Of a stretch of DNA of 64,000 nt, positions 30,878 to 40,561 are shown one piece after another. The notes beneath the pieces were generated by a model. The model was not told where the DNA came from and did no database searches. It saw nothing but the letters and a program-made list of their open reading frames with translations. Location: contig CAZKMA010000008.1 in the NCBI GenBank assembly GCA_964553615.1, positions 1-64,000 of the forward strand, in the 5' to 3' direction. The translations under genes were made by a program, and so were the position numbers. The stretch comes from DATKUC01 sp964553615 (GTDB taxonomy: Bacteria; Spirochaetota; Spirochaetia; DSM-27196; DATKUC01). Position 1 is the stretch's first letter, and every line of letters begins with the position of its first letter.

Positions 30878-31993
30878 GTGGCAAGATACATTGCGCGTCG
30901 TCTGTTATTCATGATACCGACCCTCTGGGCAATCGTTACACTGAACTTCTTCATTGTTCAGATTGCCCCCGGAGGACCGGTCGATCAGGCAGTTGCCCGG
31001 ATGAGCGGCATAAGCTCCAACCCCGCCATGGAGCAGATCTCCGGCCAGGGGCGGAAGGAAGTAAGCCAGGCAAAAGCCGTGGATGCGACCGGAAACAAGC
31101 AGCAGGCGAACGCCTACCGGGGAGCTCGTGGCCTCGATCCCGAAGTCATTGCGGAAATACGCAAGCGGTTCGGATTCGACAAGCCGCTCCTTGTGCGATA
31201 CTTTGAGATGCTGCATCGTTACCTCGTGTTCGACTTCGGCGACAGTCTCTTCAAGGGGCGAACCGTTATCCAGTTGATTGTCGAACGGCTGCCCGTCTCT
31301 CTTTCCATTGGCCTGTGGAGCACACTCATAATCTACCTGGTCTCAATTCCGCTTGGAATCCGCAAAGCGGTGAAACACGGCAGCAGGTTCGATCTGTGGA
31401 CGAGCACAACCATAATTCTTGGTACGGCGATCCCGACATTCCTCTTTGCCATAGTGCTGATAATTCTCTTCGCGGGGGGCTCCTATCTGCAGATCTTCCC
31501 GCTTCGTGGCCTGGTATCGGACAATTTCGACACGCTCACCCTCTTCGGAAAAATTGCGGACTATGCCCATCACATGGCTCTTCCTATCATATCGATGGTC
31601 ATTGGTGGATTTGCCACACTCACCATGCTGACAAAGAATTCGTTTCTCGACGAAATCAACAAACAGTACGTCATGACCGCGCGTGCAAAAGGACTCACGG
31701 AGAAGAATATTCTCCGGAAACATGTGTTCCGAAATGCAATGCTGCTCGTCATTGCAGGCTTTCCCGCGGCATTCATAGGCATGTTCTTTGCCGGTTCGGT
31801 TCTCATTGAAGTGATTTTCTCCCTCAATGGCCTCGGATTGCTCGGATTCGAGGCAACCATGCAGCGGGACTATCCGGTCATGTTCGGCACGCTCTACATG
31901 TTCACGCTGCTCGGACTGGTGCTCGGTCTGATCAGTGACCTGACCTACACCCTGGTCGATCCGCGGATCGACTTCGAGTCGAGGCGCACGTGA
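30878..31993 (+). CDS. yejB: Peptide ABC transporter permease, YejB-like
   Basis: 371 residues from GTG 30878 (GGAGG four bases upstream); the frame also contains ATG 30827 inside yejA. The GTG start aligns with the E. coli-like N-terminus RYIARRLLFMIPTLWAIVTLNFFIVQIAPGG (shown by its ends only). Six membrane helices and the EAA-type loop ARAKGLTEKNILRKHVFRNA. Inner-membrane half of the oligopeptide importer, partner of YejE. Stop overlaps the yejE start. Confidence 0.92.
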   Translation: MARYIARRLLFMIPTLWAIVTLNFFIVQIAPGGPVDQAVARMSGISSNPAMEQISGQGRKEVSQAKAVDATGNKQQANAYRGARGLDPEVIAEIRKRFGFDKPLLVRYFEMLHRYLVFDFGDSLFKGRTVIQLIVERLPVSLSIGLWSTLIIYLVSIPLGIRKAVKHGSRFDLWTSTTIILGTAIPTFLFAIVLIILFAGGSYLQIFPLRGLVSDNFDTLTLFGKIADYAHHMALPIISMVIGGFATLTMLTKNSFLDEINKQYVMTARAKGLTEKNILRKHVFRNAMLLVIAGFPAAFIGMFFAGSVLIEVIFSLNGLGLLGFEATMQRDYPVMFGTLYMFTLLGLVLGLISDLTYTLVDPRIDFESRRT

Positions 31994-33024
31994 TGAAGGG
32001 GCTCACAGTCAGCGCGCTCACCAAGGAGCGGCTGCGCCGTTTCCGGGCAAACCGCCGCGGGTTTATATCACTCTGGATATTCCTGATTCTGTTCATCGTG
32101 AGTCTTTTTGCGGAGTTCCTGGCGAATGATGTCCCGCTCTACATCCACTACGACGGCAAATCATATTTCCCGGTCTTTCGTGAGTACTCCGAGAAGAGTT
32201 TCGGAGGAGAGTTTGCCACAACCGCCGACTACCGCGATTCCTACGTCACCGATCTCATAAACAAGAAAGGCTGGATCCTCTGGCCGCCAATCAAATTCAA
32301 GTACAACACCATCAACTACGACCTCCCGAGTCCGGCGCCCTCCCCTCCTACTTCCACCAACCTTCTCGGCACCGACGAGAAGGGACGTGACGTGCTGGCA
32401 ATAATCATCTACGGTTTCAGGCTGTCGGTCCTCTTTGGCTTGACGCTCAGCTTCTTCTCCTCAGCCATTGGAGTTGCGGTCGGTGCAATACAGGGGTATT
32501 ACGGCGGACGCATAGACATAGTCGGTCAGCGAGTCATTGAAGTGTGGTCGGGAATGCCGACGCTCTTCCTGCTCATCATACTTTCGAGTGTGGTTCAGCC
32601 AAACTTCTGGTGGCTGCTCCTGATTACATTGCTTTTTGGATGGATGGGGCTGGTCGGGGTCGTGCGCGCCGAGTTCCTGCGGACGCGCAATTTTGAGTAC
32701 GTTCTTGCGGCGCGGGCGCTTGGTGCCACTGACGGCCGGATTATTTTCAGGCATATTCTGCCAAATGCAATGATTGCCACATTGACCTTCCTGCCATTCA
32801 TCCTCGGCGGGTCAATCACCACTCTCACATCACTCGACTTTCTCGGCTTCGGTATGCCGGTTGGGTCCCCTTCTCTCGGGGATCTCCTTGCACAGGGCAA
32901 GTCGAACCTTCAGGCTCCATGGCTCGGAATTACTGCATTCGCCGTTCTTGCCGGAACCCTCTGTCTGTTGGTCTTTGTCGGAGAGGCGGTACGCGACGCA
33001 TTTGATCCGCGGAGGGCCGTATGA
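31993..33024 (+). CDS. yejE: Peptide ABC transporter permease, YejE-like
   Basis: 343 residues from ATG 31993, overlapping the yejB stop as TGATG; GTG 31990 is an alternative. It has the long periplasmic loop after helix 1 (YIHYDGKSYFPVFREY) typical of YejE, the NLLGTDEKGRDVLA motif of DppC-type permeases, and the EAA loop AARALGATDGRIIFRHILPN. Forms the membrane channel with YejB. Ends in an ATGA overlap with yejF. Confidence 0.93.
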   Translation: MKGLTVSALTKERLRRFRANRRGFISLWIFLILFIVSLFAEFLANDVPLYIHYDGKSYFPVFREYSEKSFGGEFATTADYRDSYVTDLINKKGWILWPPIKFKYNTINYDLPSPAPSPPTSTNLLGTDEKGRDVLAIIIYGFRLSVLFGLTLSFFSSAIGVAVGAIQGYYGGRIDIVGQRVIEVWSGMPTLFLLIILSSVVQPNFWWLLLITLLFGWMGLVGVVRAEFLRTRNFEYVLAARALGATDGRIIFRHILPNAMIATLTFLPFILGGSITTLTSLDFLGFGMPVGSPSLGDLLAQGKSNLQAPWLGITAFAVLAGTLCLLVFVGEAVRDAFDPRRAV

Positions 33025-34631
33025 CCATGCCATCGGCCACAGAAGGCGATATACTGCTCCAGATTCAAGACCTTCGGGTGGCATTCCGGAAGGGGGGTGC
33101 ACTCAACGAAGTTGTTCACGGGGTGGATATAATGATCCGACAGCACGAGACCGTTGCGCTTGTCGGTGAGAGTGGTTCGGGAAAGACCGTTACCGCACAG
33201 GCAATCCTGCGCCTGCTGCCGGAAACGCACATTGCCTACCCTGCCGGGAATATCCTCTTCAGAGGTCGGAATCTTCTGGCCGGGCCGCCCGAAGGACTTC
33301 TTTCGGTCCGCGGAAATGAGATAGGCATGATTTTCCAGGAACCGATGTCGTCGCTCAATCCGCTGCACACGGTTGAAAAACAGCTCGTGGAAACGATCAA
33401 CCTCCATCGACATGCAGCACCCGATGCCCGCAATATCAGTCTGGACTGGTTGCGCAGAGTCGGCCTCGGGGATCCGGAAAAAAAACTCGCCTCCTACCCC
33501 CACCAGCTCTCCGGTGGTGAGCGCCAGCGAGTCATGATTGCCATGGCGCTCGCGAACGAACCTGCGCTTCTCATCGCTGATGAGCCGACTACTGCACTGG
33601 ACGTTACCATCCAGGCACAGATCCTGGATCTCATCAAATCACTGCAGCGTGAACTTGGAATGGCAGTGCTTTTCATAACGCATGACCTCGGGATAGTACG
33701 CCGCATTGCGGACCGGGTCGCGGTGATGCACGACGGTCTGATCGTCGAGACGGCAACAACGCACGGTATTTTTCACGCCCCGGCTCACGAATATACGCGA
33801 ACGCTGTTGAATGCCGAGCCGACCGAAGATCCACCGCCCTCCGACATGACGCTTCCGGTTCTTCTCGAGGCACGGGGAATGAAGGTCTGGTTTCCAATTC
33901 AACACGGTTTCCTTCGCAGGACGACCGGCCACGTGAAAGCGGTGGATGGAATTGACCTCGAAGTTCGCCGTGGCCAGACAATTGGAATTGCCGGGGAGAG
34001 CGGTTCGGGAAAGACCACTCTCGGCCGCGCGCTTCTGCGGCTCGTAAAAGGTGAAGGGGAAATGAAATTCGAGGGGCGGAGTGTCGACCGGCTCCGGGAG
34101 GAAGATCTGCGCCCGCTTCGACGACGCATGCAGATCATCTTCCAGGACCCCTACGGCAGTCTGAACCCGCGCATGTCGGTTGCCGGAATTATCGGCGAGG
34201 GACTGGATATCAACCGTATCGGCACCCCCATCGAACGAGAGGCTGCAATCCGTTCATCCATGGAGGAGGTCGGTCTGGATCCCGGGATCCGTGACCGCTA
34301 TCCGCATGAGTTTTCAGGGGGACAACGTCAGCGGATAGCGCTGGCGCGAGCGCTGGTCCTCAAACCTGCGTTGCTTGTCCTTGACGAGCCAACATCATCC
34401 CTGGACCGGACAATCCAGTTTCAGGTGATTACCCTGCTGCGCGAGCTGCAGGCACGGCACGGGTTGAGCTATATCTTCATCAGCCATGACCTCAAGGTGC
34501 TGAAGGCGCTGTGCCACGATCTGGTGATCATGCGAAACGGGAAGGTCGTGGAATCCGGCCCGGCTGCGAAGATATTTCGTGAGCCGCAGCACCCGTACAC
34601 GCGCGAACTGCTTGCTACTGCGTTCGGATAG
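33021..34631 (+). CDS. yejF: Peptide ABC transporter ATPase, YejF-like
   Basis: 536 residues with two complete ABC ATPase domains in one chain, as in YejF. Walker A GESGSGKT occurs twice (about residues 49 and 329), signatures are LSGGERQR and FSGGQRQR, and Walker B regions LLIADEPTTALD and LLVLDEPTSSLD. Both C-terminal oligopeptide-transporter motifs are present (HEYTRTLL, HPYTRELL). It powers the YejABEF importer. ATG 33021 overlaps the yejE stop. Confidence 0.94.
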   Translation: MTMPSATEGDILLQIQDLRVAFRKGGALNEVVHGVDIMIRQHETVALVGESGSGKTVTAQAILRLLPETHIAYPAGNILFRGRNLLAGPPEGLLSVRGNEIGMIFQEPMSSLNPLHTVEKQLVETINLHRHAAPDARNISLDWLRRVGLGDPEKKLASYPHQLSGGERQRVMIAMALANEPALLIADEPTTALDVTIQAQILDLIKSLQRELGMAVLFITHDLGIVRRIADRVAVMHDGLIVETATTHGIFHAPAHEYTRTLLNAEPTEDPPPSDMTLPVLLEARGMKVWFPIQHGFLRRTTGHVKAVDGIDLEVRRGQTIGIAGESGSGKTTLGRALLRLVKGEGEMKFEGRSVDRLREEDLRPLRRRMQIIFQDPYGSLNPRMSVAGIIGEGLDINRIGTPIEREAAIRSSMEEVGLDPGIRDRYPHEFSGGQRQRIALARALVLKPALLVLDEPTSSLDRTIQFQVITLLRELQARHGLSYIFISHDLKVLKALCHDLVIMRNGKVVESGPAAKIFREPQHPYTRELLATAFG

Positions 34632-34655
34632 CGCAACAGTGATGAGATCGGACAG

Positions 34656-34683
34656 TTGACTCCGCATATGTAACGGATATAAT
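34656..34683 (+). promoter_or_regulatory. Strong sigma-70 promoter, probably leaderless
   Basis: TTGACT (34656-34661), 16-base spacer, perfect TATAAT (34678-34683). The only plausible ATG of the next gene is at 34691, eight bases after the -10, where transcription itself should start. Confidence 0.7.
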
Positions 34684-34690
34684 CATTATT

Positions 34691-36181
34691 ATGTCGAATT
34701 CCTCAACCGCGCTTCGTCGGAAAATATCAGTCGGCTTCACCAATCCGGTACCTCGCGGGGAATCAGGTTCCCGGCGCGCTGCCATTACCGCTTTTGCTCT
34801 CCTGTGCCTCACGGTAACACCCGTTCAGTCAATTGCCGCCCAGACCTCTGCTGCGGCTTCCGTCCCCTGGAATCCGGACCCTGCAATTGCCGCATTCAGT
34901 GGTAATTCGCTCAGCTGGGAGCAGGAAGCACGACTCAGCCTCGTCGCTTCGGGCACAGCAGCGCAGAGCATTCCACAGTACCTCGAGCGGCTCCGCACCG
35001 TGGTGCGCAACGCTCGGGCCGCCACCGAGGGCATGAAACCGCCTGAGGCCGCAGACAAACTGCTGCAGTTCCTTCATTCCGGAACATTCAGGAATTACCG
35101 CTTCGGACAGACACGGGTGGACGTTCTGCTCGACACAGGCACATTCAACTGCGTCTCATCCGCGGTCGTCTACAACCTGACCGCCCAGGCGCTTGGTCTG
35201 AAGACCGGCGCGGTCGAAACAACGGACCACGCGTTTTCCACGGTCATCTTTCCGGATCGGACCGTGGACGTAGAGACTACGACAGCACTTGGATTCGACC
35301 CCGGCAAGAAACGAGAGTTTCACAACGCATTTGGAAAGCTTACCGGTTTCGCGTATGTGCCCACCGGCAACTACGCTAACCGGCGAACAATCGATTTCCG
35401 CGGCCTCGTGGCCCTCGTGCTCAAGAACCGCATGGCGGAAGCACAGGATCGGGGAGACGACAGGAGTCCAATCGGTCTTGCCTGGGACATATGGGCTCTG
35501 GAAAAGAGTCAGGATGCGAAACGACTTGTCATTCAGAGTTTTTCAAACTATCTTGCCGCGCTGAACGGCCGGCGTGAGTATGAGCAGGCGCTCTCCATTG
35601 TTGACCGGCTTGAATCCGTATTCGGCAGAGATGCAAAGACTGATTCGCTTGCAGCCGCGTTCGCACAGAACCTCATCGTTGCACGGATGTCGTCCGGGAA
35701 CTTCTCCGGAGCACGGGATGCCGTCGCGAAATGGGGCGACCGGACATCCCGCCCGAAATCCAAATGGCAGGAAATGATTCTTGCAGCGCAGGCTCAGTCG
35801 ATTTACCGCACGGACGGATGGCAACCGGCGATGAATTGGCTTGAAAGAACTGCCGGACATACCAGCCACGAAATTTTTGCCTCCAGGACGTCTCTTACGC
35901 TCGAGGAGCTGCAGAAACGAATGTCGGGAAAAGACTGGAGCGCCGTGCTGAAGTTCTGGAACTCGCTTCCGGTGGATCTGAAGGCCGAAGGGCAGATCAA
36001 ACAGGTCGGCACTATTCTCGAATACAACTTGAGTGTTGACTACCACAACCGCTTCGCCGCGCTCATGAACCGTCGAATGAAGAACGAGGCAACGGCCGTG
36101 CTGGATGAGGGGCTGAAGCGCTTTCCAACGAGCTCAATTCTCCTGAACGATCAGAGACAGCTGCAAAGAATGTCGCAATAG
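34691..36181 (+). CDS. Transglutaminase-like TPR protein
   Basis: 496 residues. Residues 1-28 are basic and polar; a hydrophobic segment AAITAFALLCLTVTPVQSIAA (30-50) is a signal peptide or anchor. Residues ~115-230 form a transglutaminase-like domain: C154 (TFNCVSSAVVY), H180 (TTDHAFSTV) and D193/E195 (RTVDVETT) are the likely triad. The C-terminal half is helical and TPR-like. No Shine-Dalgarno site is visible and the promoter -10 lies eight bases before ATG, so the mRNA may be leaderless. Related in concept to the larger protein at 11897. Role unknown; periplasmic peptidase activity is a guess. Confidence 0.7.
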   Translation: MSNSSTALRRKISVGFTNPVPRGESGSRRAAITAFALLCLTVTPVQSIAAQTSAAASVPWNPDPAIAAFSGNSLSWEQEARLSLVASGTAAQSIPQYLERLRTVVRNARAATEGMKPPEAADKLLQFLHSGTFRNYRFGQTRVDVLLDTGTFNCVSSAVVYNLTAQALGLKTGAVETTDHAFSTVIFPDRTVDVETTTALGFDPGKKREFHNAFGKLTGFAYVPTGNYANRRTIDFRGLVALVLKNRMAEAQDRGDDRSPIGLAWDIWALEKSQDAKRLVIQSFSNYLAALNGRREYEQALSIVDRLESVFGRDAKTDSLAAAFAQNLIVARMSSGNFSGARDAVAKWGDRTSRPKSKWQEMILAAQAQSIYRTDGWQPAMNWLERTAGHTSHEIFASRTSLTLEELQKRMSGKDWSAVLKFWNSLPVDLKAEGQIKQVGTILEYNLSVDYHNRFAALMNRRMKNEATAVLDEGLKRFPTSSILLNDQRQLQRMSQ

Positions 36182-36225
36182 GAAAACCCCTGGACAACAG
36201 TTCGCCCATTGCCGGCGGGTCCACT

Positions 36226-37431
36226 CTACATGACCTGAAGGATGTAGCCCTTCAGATATTCCGACTCGGGAAAGGAGAGCCGGATGGGGTGATCCGGCCC
36301 CTGCGATAGCGTCTCGAGAATTCGAACCTCCCGTCCTGCATCCTTCGCCGCCCAGGCAATTGCGGTACGGAACTGATCCCGGCTGATCCTCCCTGAGCAT
36401 GAGAACGACGCGAGAATCCCTCCCTCGGAAATCAGGCGCAGGGCGCTGAGATTCAAGTCCTTGTATCCGCGAAGGGCAACTTCAATGCCCGCACGAGTAG
36501 TTGCGAGCTTTGGAGGATCAAGGATTATCAGGTCGAAAGATCGCTTCGCGGACCGATACTCTCTCAGTTTCTGAAATACGTCGCCCCGATCCAGTTCCCA
36601 CGCAGCGCCGCTCATGCCGTTTGCCACACGGTCGCGCTCTGCGGCCAGCAGCGCGTCCGCCGATGACTCAAGGAGCGTCAATTCACGCGCGCCCGCACGC
36701 GTGGCATGGAGGGAGAATGCACCCGAGTAGCTGAATGCGTCCAGGACCAGTTTCCCCTCGGCATACGCCGCAACACGCGCGCGGTTGAACCTCTGGTCGA
36801 AGTAGAAGCCGCCTTTCTGGCCTGAACGGATTGAACATCCAATTTTGATCCCCTGATCTACAATCTCAACCAGGTCGGGCGGCTCTTCGCCCCACAACAG
36901 CCCGCTCACCTGTTCCAGCCGCTCGAGCCGGCGGACCTCCGAGTCGCTCCGCTCGTAGATTCCTGAGAGCGGTCTGCCGGTCCGGGAGCTTGCCTCCTGA
37001 ATGGCCAGGACGACGAGGTCCTTTCGCAGGTCAACTGCAGCAGTCGTAATCTGGACCACTGCATACGGTCCGTAAAAATCCACGACCAATCCCGGGAGCC
37101 CGTCCGCCTCTCCATACACCCCACGAACGCCGTCTTCCTGCAGGAGCTTCCCCCGGGAGACAAACGACCGGTGCACCCGGTCTATCCACCACTCGGTATC
37201 GACGCTTTCAGCCTGGGACCAGGAGACAAGACGAACTGGCGTCGAAGAATCCGGATTAAAGAAACCCTGTGCGACGAAGTTGCCTGCACTGTCCAGAACT
37301 GAGATGACATCGCCCTTCCCGGGACTTCCCTCAATTCGCGCAATAGCGCCGGAAAATATCCACGGATGATGTGAACGTGGCAGTCTGTCCTTTCCGCGGC
37401 GGAGGATGGCACATGCATTGTATTCCGACAT
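36226..37431 (-). CDS. rlmI: 23S rRNA (cytosine-5) methyltransferase RlmI
   Basis: 401 residues from ATG 37431; GTG 37437 just before it is possible. N-terminal PUA domain (KDRLPRSHHPWIFSGAI), a central EEHEE linker, and a Rossmann methyltransferase domain with motif I region VLDAFSYSGAFSLHA, DLIILDPPKLA and the Cys-containing FSCSGRIS. QKGGFYFDQRFNR is diagnostic of RlmI/YccW. It should form m5C1962 in 23S rRNA. Divergent from sppA; the two start regions overlap closely. Confidence 0.92.
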   Translation of the reverse strand: MSEYNACAILRRGKDRLPRSHHPWIFSGAIARIEGSPGKGDVISVLDSAGNFVAQGFFNPDSSTPVRLVSWSQAESVDTEWWIDRVHRSFVSRGKLLQEDGVRGVYGEADGLPGLVVDFYGPYAVVQITTAAVDLRKDLVVLAIQEASSRTGRPLSGIYERSDSEVRRLERLEQVSGLLWGEEPPDLVEIVDQGIKIGCSIRSGQKGGFYFDQRFNRARVAAYAEGKLVLDAFSYSGAFSLHATRAGARELTLLESSADALLAAERDRVANGMSGAAWELDRGDVFQKLREYRSAKRSFDLIILDPPKLATTRAGIEVALRGYKDLNLSALRLISEGGILASFSCSGRISRDQFRTAIAWAAKDAGREVRILETLSQGPDHPIRLSFPESEYLKGYILQVM

Positions 37432-37505
37432 TTTCACCTGCTTTTCCCGGTCATTCGGACGGAGTACATTCTAAGACAACGAATCAGGAAACGGAAGGAG
37501 TGCGA

Positions 37506-39131
37506 ATGCATAACTACACCACCATTACGCTTTCGGGGAAATTTCGTGAAACAGGCCCTCTGGCGAAAAGCCCGATGCTGGCCACCGCCGGACCGCAGTT
37601 TCGTCTCGATCGGTTTCTGGCAACCGTTCAGTCTATCGGATCTTCCAGAAAGATCGATCGAGTGCTGATTTCAGCAAAATCGGACTTTCACGTAACGCTC
37701 TTCGCCGGACTGGAGGCAATCCGAAAGGCGATGCTGGAGCTCCGGGCTCACGGCAAGAAAACCATGTTCTTTGCACAGAGTTACGGAACAAAGGAGCTCT
37801 ATCTTGCAACGGCCGCGGACGAACGGTACGTGCATCCGCTGGGATCCGTTCGGTTTCCGGGGCTCAGTTTTTCGTCACTCTACCTTGGGAAGGCCGTCCG
37901 GGAACTGGATATCGAGGGGTATGTGGCGCGCAGAGGGAGCTTCAAGACTGCTCCAGAGCGTTTCATGCGTACCGACATGTCTGCAGCCGACCGGGAACAG
38001 TACGGTCGGTACATCGATGTGGTCATGAAGACCCTCACAGAGGATATCGTCTCTACCGGTATAATGACGCGGGAGGACATCGACGAACTGCTTTCCGGAA
38101 GGATCATATCGCCAAACGAGGCAATTGAGCGAGGCTGGCTTACCGGCAGTCTCACCGCGGAAGGATACCGACAGAATCTCAAGGAAAAGAAGCAGAAGTC
38201 GCGTGAAGTGAAATCGCGACCTCGCTCGACGCGAGGACGCCGCGTTGCCGTCCTGGTGTTCGAGGGAGCCGTTGGAGATGGTCGTTCGCGCTACAGTCCG
38301 TTGACGGGACAATCCATCGGTCCCGACTCGTATGTCCCCGTAATTCGCAAACTGAAAGACTCTCGATTCATCGAAGGAGTCGTGTTCCGGGTGAACTCCG
38401 GCGGAGGTTCAGCTACCGGAAGCGACGACATTCTCGAAGAACTTGGACGCCTGGCCGAAAAGAAGCCTCTGGTAACATCTTTCGCCGAGGTGGCGGCATC
38501 CGGTGGATACTGGATGGCGTGTCGGAGCGAACGCATCTTCGCCGAACGAACGACCCTGACCGGCTCTATTGGAGCGTTCATGCTTTCCATTCATGCAGAA
38601 AAATTATTCAAGCGTTTCGGCATCTTCTCCTCCGGGATTCGCACCGGCGCGAGCGCGGATGCCGGATCTGTCTTTCGGGCACTCACCGCGTTCGAACGAC
38701 AGCAGATTGAGCTCGAAATAGAACGTGTCTATCAGGCCTTCCTCGAGAAGGTTGCAACGGCGCGCGGGAAGGATATTGCACAGATAGACGCAATCGGGCG
38801 AGGCCGTGTCTGGTCTGGACAGGATGCAGTGGAAATCGGGCTGGTGGACGAGCTGGGGGGTATTCCTGAAGCTGCCGAATATCTCCGCCGGAAGACAAAC
38901 AAGCTCAAAGCCGGGATCGAATTTCATCCACGAATGAAGTACTCGATGGTTGAACGGATAGTGTACGGAAATATCGGCAGAGGTAGCACATCCGTTGTCG
39001 GCATTGCCGATCCCATAGAAATTGCCCGCTCCATTTCGCGGGAGGTTGAGGCCATGAACGGGAAAGCGATGCTCCTGATGCCGGACAGCCTGCTGCCGGA
39101 CCTCCCCGGCCACGGCACTACTCCACTCTGA
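37506..39131 (+). CDS. sppA: Signal peptide peptidase SppA-like protease
   Basis: 541 residues from ATG 37506 with GGAAGGAG upstream. Two tandem Clp/crotonase-like domains as in protease IV. The catalytic pair is placed as K147 (RGSFKTAPE, aligning with E. coli K209) and S332 (EVAASGGYWMA). It belongs to the long (67K) form that makes a tetramer. Unusually, no N-terminal membrane segment is visible, so it may be cytoplasmic or peripherally attached. Its 3' end overlaps the convergent small gene by 14 bases. Confidence 0.88.
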   Translation: MHNYTTITLSGKFRETGPLAKSPMLATAGPQFRLDRFLATVQSIGSSRKIDRVLISAKSDFHVTLFAGLEAIRKAMLELRAHGKKTMFFAQSYGTKELYLATAADERYVHPLGSVRFPGLSFSSLYLGKAVRELDIEGYVARRGSFKTAPERFMRTDMSAADREQYGRYIDVVMKTLTEDIVSTGIMTREDIDELLSGRIISPNEAIERGWLTGSLTAEGYRQNLKEKKQKSREVKSRPRSTRGRRVAVLVFEGAVGDGRSRYSPLTGQSIGPDSYVPVIRKLKDSRFIEGVVFRVNSGGGSATGSDDILEELGRLAEKKPLVTSFAEVAASGGYWMACRSERIFAERTTLTGSIGAFMLSIHAEKLFKRFGIFSSGIRTGASADAGSVFRALTAFERQQIELEIERVYQAFLEKVATARGKDIAQIDAIGRGRVWSGQDAVEIGLVDELGGIPEAAEYLRRKTNKLKAGIEFHPRMKYSMVERIVYGNIGRGSTSVVGIADPIEIARSISREVEAMNGKAMLLMPDSLLPDLPGHGTTPL

Positions 39132-39393
39132 CCGTGTTCAGGTCGTCGCCGGGGACTGACGACTCCACATAAAACTCCATACCGAACAGGTCATACTGCG
39201 TGAGGTATTCGTAGTCCGTGCTCGGCGCCTCGCCGAGACGGGCGCGATAATCCTGGAGCAGACGATATTGGAGAGGGGTCAATATTACCCGCGTGGGTGC
39301 AATGCCGCGAGCACTCAATTCCTGCTTCTGACTGAACGCAGAAACAATGAGCTCTTCCGCCCGCGGCGCCACCGGCGTCGAGTCGTCATTCAT
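39118..39393 (-). CDS. Small hypothetical protein
   Basis: 91 residues from ATG 39393; the frame is open to 39429. Soluble, acidic, with RVILTPLQYRLLQDYRARLGEAPS and an aromatic EYLTQYDLFGMEFYV. Not recognised. It overlaps the convergent sppA end by 14 bases and is divergent from the Nudix gene. Confidence 0.5.
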   Translation of the reverse strand: MNDDSTPVAPRAEELIVSAFSQKQELSARGIAPTRVILTPLQYRLLQDYRARLGEAPSTDYEYLTQYDLFGMEFYVESSVPGDDLNTVRVE

Positions 39394-39486
39394 ACCGGCC
39401 AGTATAGCGCATGTTGCGCGTACACTCACCCGTTCACTGGTAAACGGATGCCAAATCTGCTACCGTCCTGTCCAGAGGAGTTGACG

Positions 39487-40059
39487 ATGCAGTGGCGAAT
39501 AGACAGCTTTGACTGGACCAATCATGAGCCGGTGGATCTGGCGGTGCTCTGCTTCATCCGAACCGACGGCGCCCTCCTGCTCATCCACAAGCAGCGCGGC
39601 CTCGGCAAGGGAAAGATCAACGGACCAGGCGGACGGGTCGAGCCAGGGGAGACATCCATGGAGGCCGCGGTGCGCGAAACGCAGGAGGAGGTGGGCCTTA
39701 CGCCGTCAGAACTTCATCATGCAGGGGAACTTTCATTCGTCTTTACCGATGGGTACTCACTGCAATGCAGCGTCATTACGGCCGGCAAGTTCCATGGCCG
39801 ACCGCAGCAAACTGAAGAGGCAATCCCGTTCTGGTGCGCCGAACAGGAGATACCCTTTGAAAAGATGTGGGAGGACGATCGTCTGTGGATGCCGCTCATG
39901 CTTGCCGGCACGCCCTTTCGTGGTTTTTTCATTTTTGATGAAGACCGGATGGTGGATCACAGACTATACACCGGAACTGAGGCAGAATTAACGCCGAATG
40001 ATCTGCGGGGAAGATCGACTATTCGATCAGGTTCTGATCTGCCGCACGAGCAAGAATGA
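39487..40059 (+). CDS. Nudix hydrolase, MutT/8-oxo-dGTPase type
   Basis: 190 residues from ATG 39487, with AGAGGAG upstream. A full Nudix box is visible: GGRVEPGETSMEAAVRE followed by TQEEVGL, with the metal-binding Glu residues. LLIHKQRGLGKGKINGPGG is typical of the 8-oxo-dGTP/2-OH-dATP diphosphatase branch (MTH1-like). Sanitising oxidised nucleotides is the likely role. The C-terminal ~40 residues are disordered and the last 41 bases overlap the convergent adenosyltransferase gene. Confidence 0.9.
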   Translation: MQWRIDSFDWTNHEPVDLAVLCFIRTDGALLLIHKQRGLGKGKINGPGGRVEPGETSMEAAVRETQEEVGLTPSELHHAGELSFVFTDGYSLQCSVITAGKFHGRPQQTEEAIPFWCAEQEIPFEKMWEDDRLWMPLMLAGTPFRGFFIFDEDRMVDHRLYTGTEAELTPNDLRGRSTIRSGSDLPHEQE

Positions 40060-40561
40060 AAAGATAATCTGAAAGCCGGTTGAGATAGTTCTGACATAGA
40101 ACGATGTGATCCATGTGCCGGTCCCGGATGCATGCAACAACGGTCCGTTCCGCTCTGCGCACGACCGTCCGGGCGTGATCAAGATGGGCCCCGAGCACAG
40201 TGTCGCCGGGCGTTACAAATGCCGGGCCAATTTCAACACGCTCCATGAGTTGTTTCTGTGTTGCTTCCAGCCAATCGATATCTGCAGGGACTACCTGCTT
40301 GATTTCAGCGTATAGCCGGTCGTTCCGCGGCGTGGCAAGCTCCGCGCCAACCTTGAACAGGACCTGCTGACACGCGAACAGATGTTCCTTTGCCGCTTTT
40401 GCAGAACACGTCGCACGGGCAACTCCAATGCATACATTGGCCTCGTCAACGTCTCCCATGGCGTGGAAGAGAATATCGTCCTTCCGGCGCCGCTCACCGT
40501 TGAAGAGGCTGGTTTCCCCTCTGTCGCCGCCACGTGTGGTCACCCGATCGAACTCGATCAT
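40019..40561 (-). CDS. PduO-type cob(I)alamin adenosyltransferase
   Basis: 180 residues. ATP:corrinoid adenosyltransferase producing adenosylcobalamin. Motifs: TRGGDRGETSLFNGER (ATP-binding N-terminus), HLDHARTVVRRAERTVV and LCQNYLNRLSDYLFILAR, the conserved R-AER and N-RLSDY/LF elements of the PduO family. ATG 40561 overlaps the stop of the sigma factor gene by the ATGA arrangement, so it is translated as the second gene of that operon. Confidence 0.92.
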   Translation of the reverse strand: MIEFDRVTTRGGDRGETSLFNGERRRKDDILFHAMGDVDEANVCIGVARATCSAKAAKEHLFACQQVLFKVGAELATPRNDRLYAEIKQVVPADIDWLEATQKQLMERVEIGPAFVTPGDTVLGAHLDHARTVVRRAERTVVACIRDRHMDHIVLCQNYLNRLSDYLFILARAADQNLIE

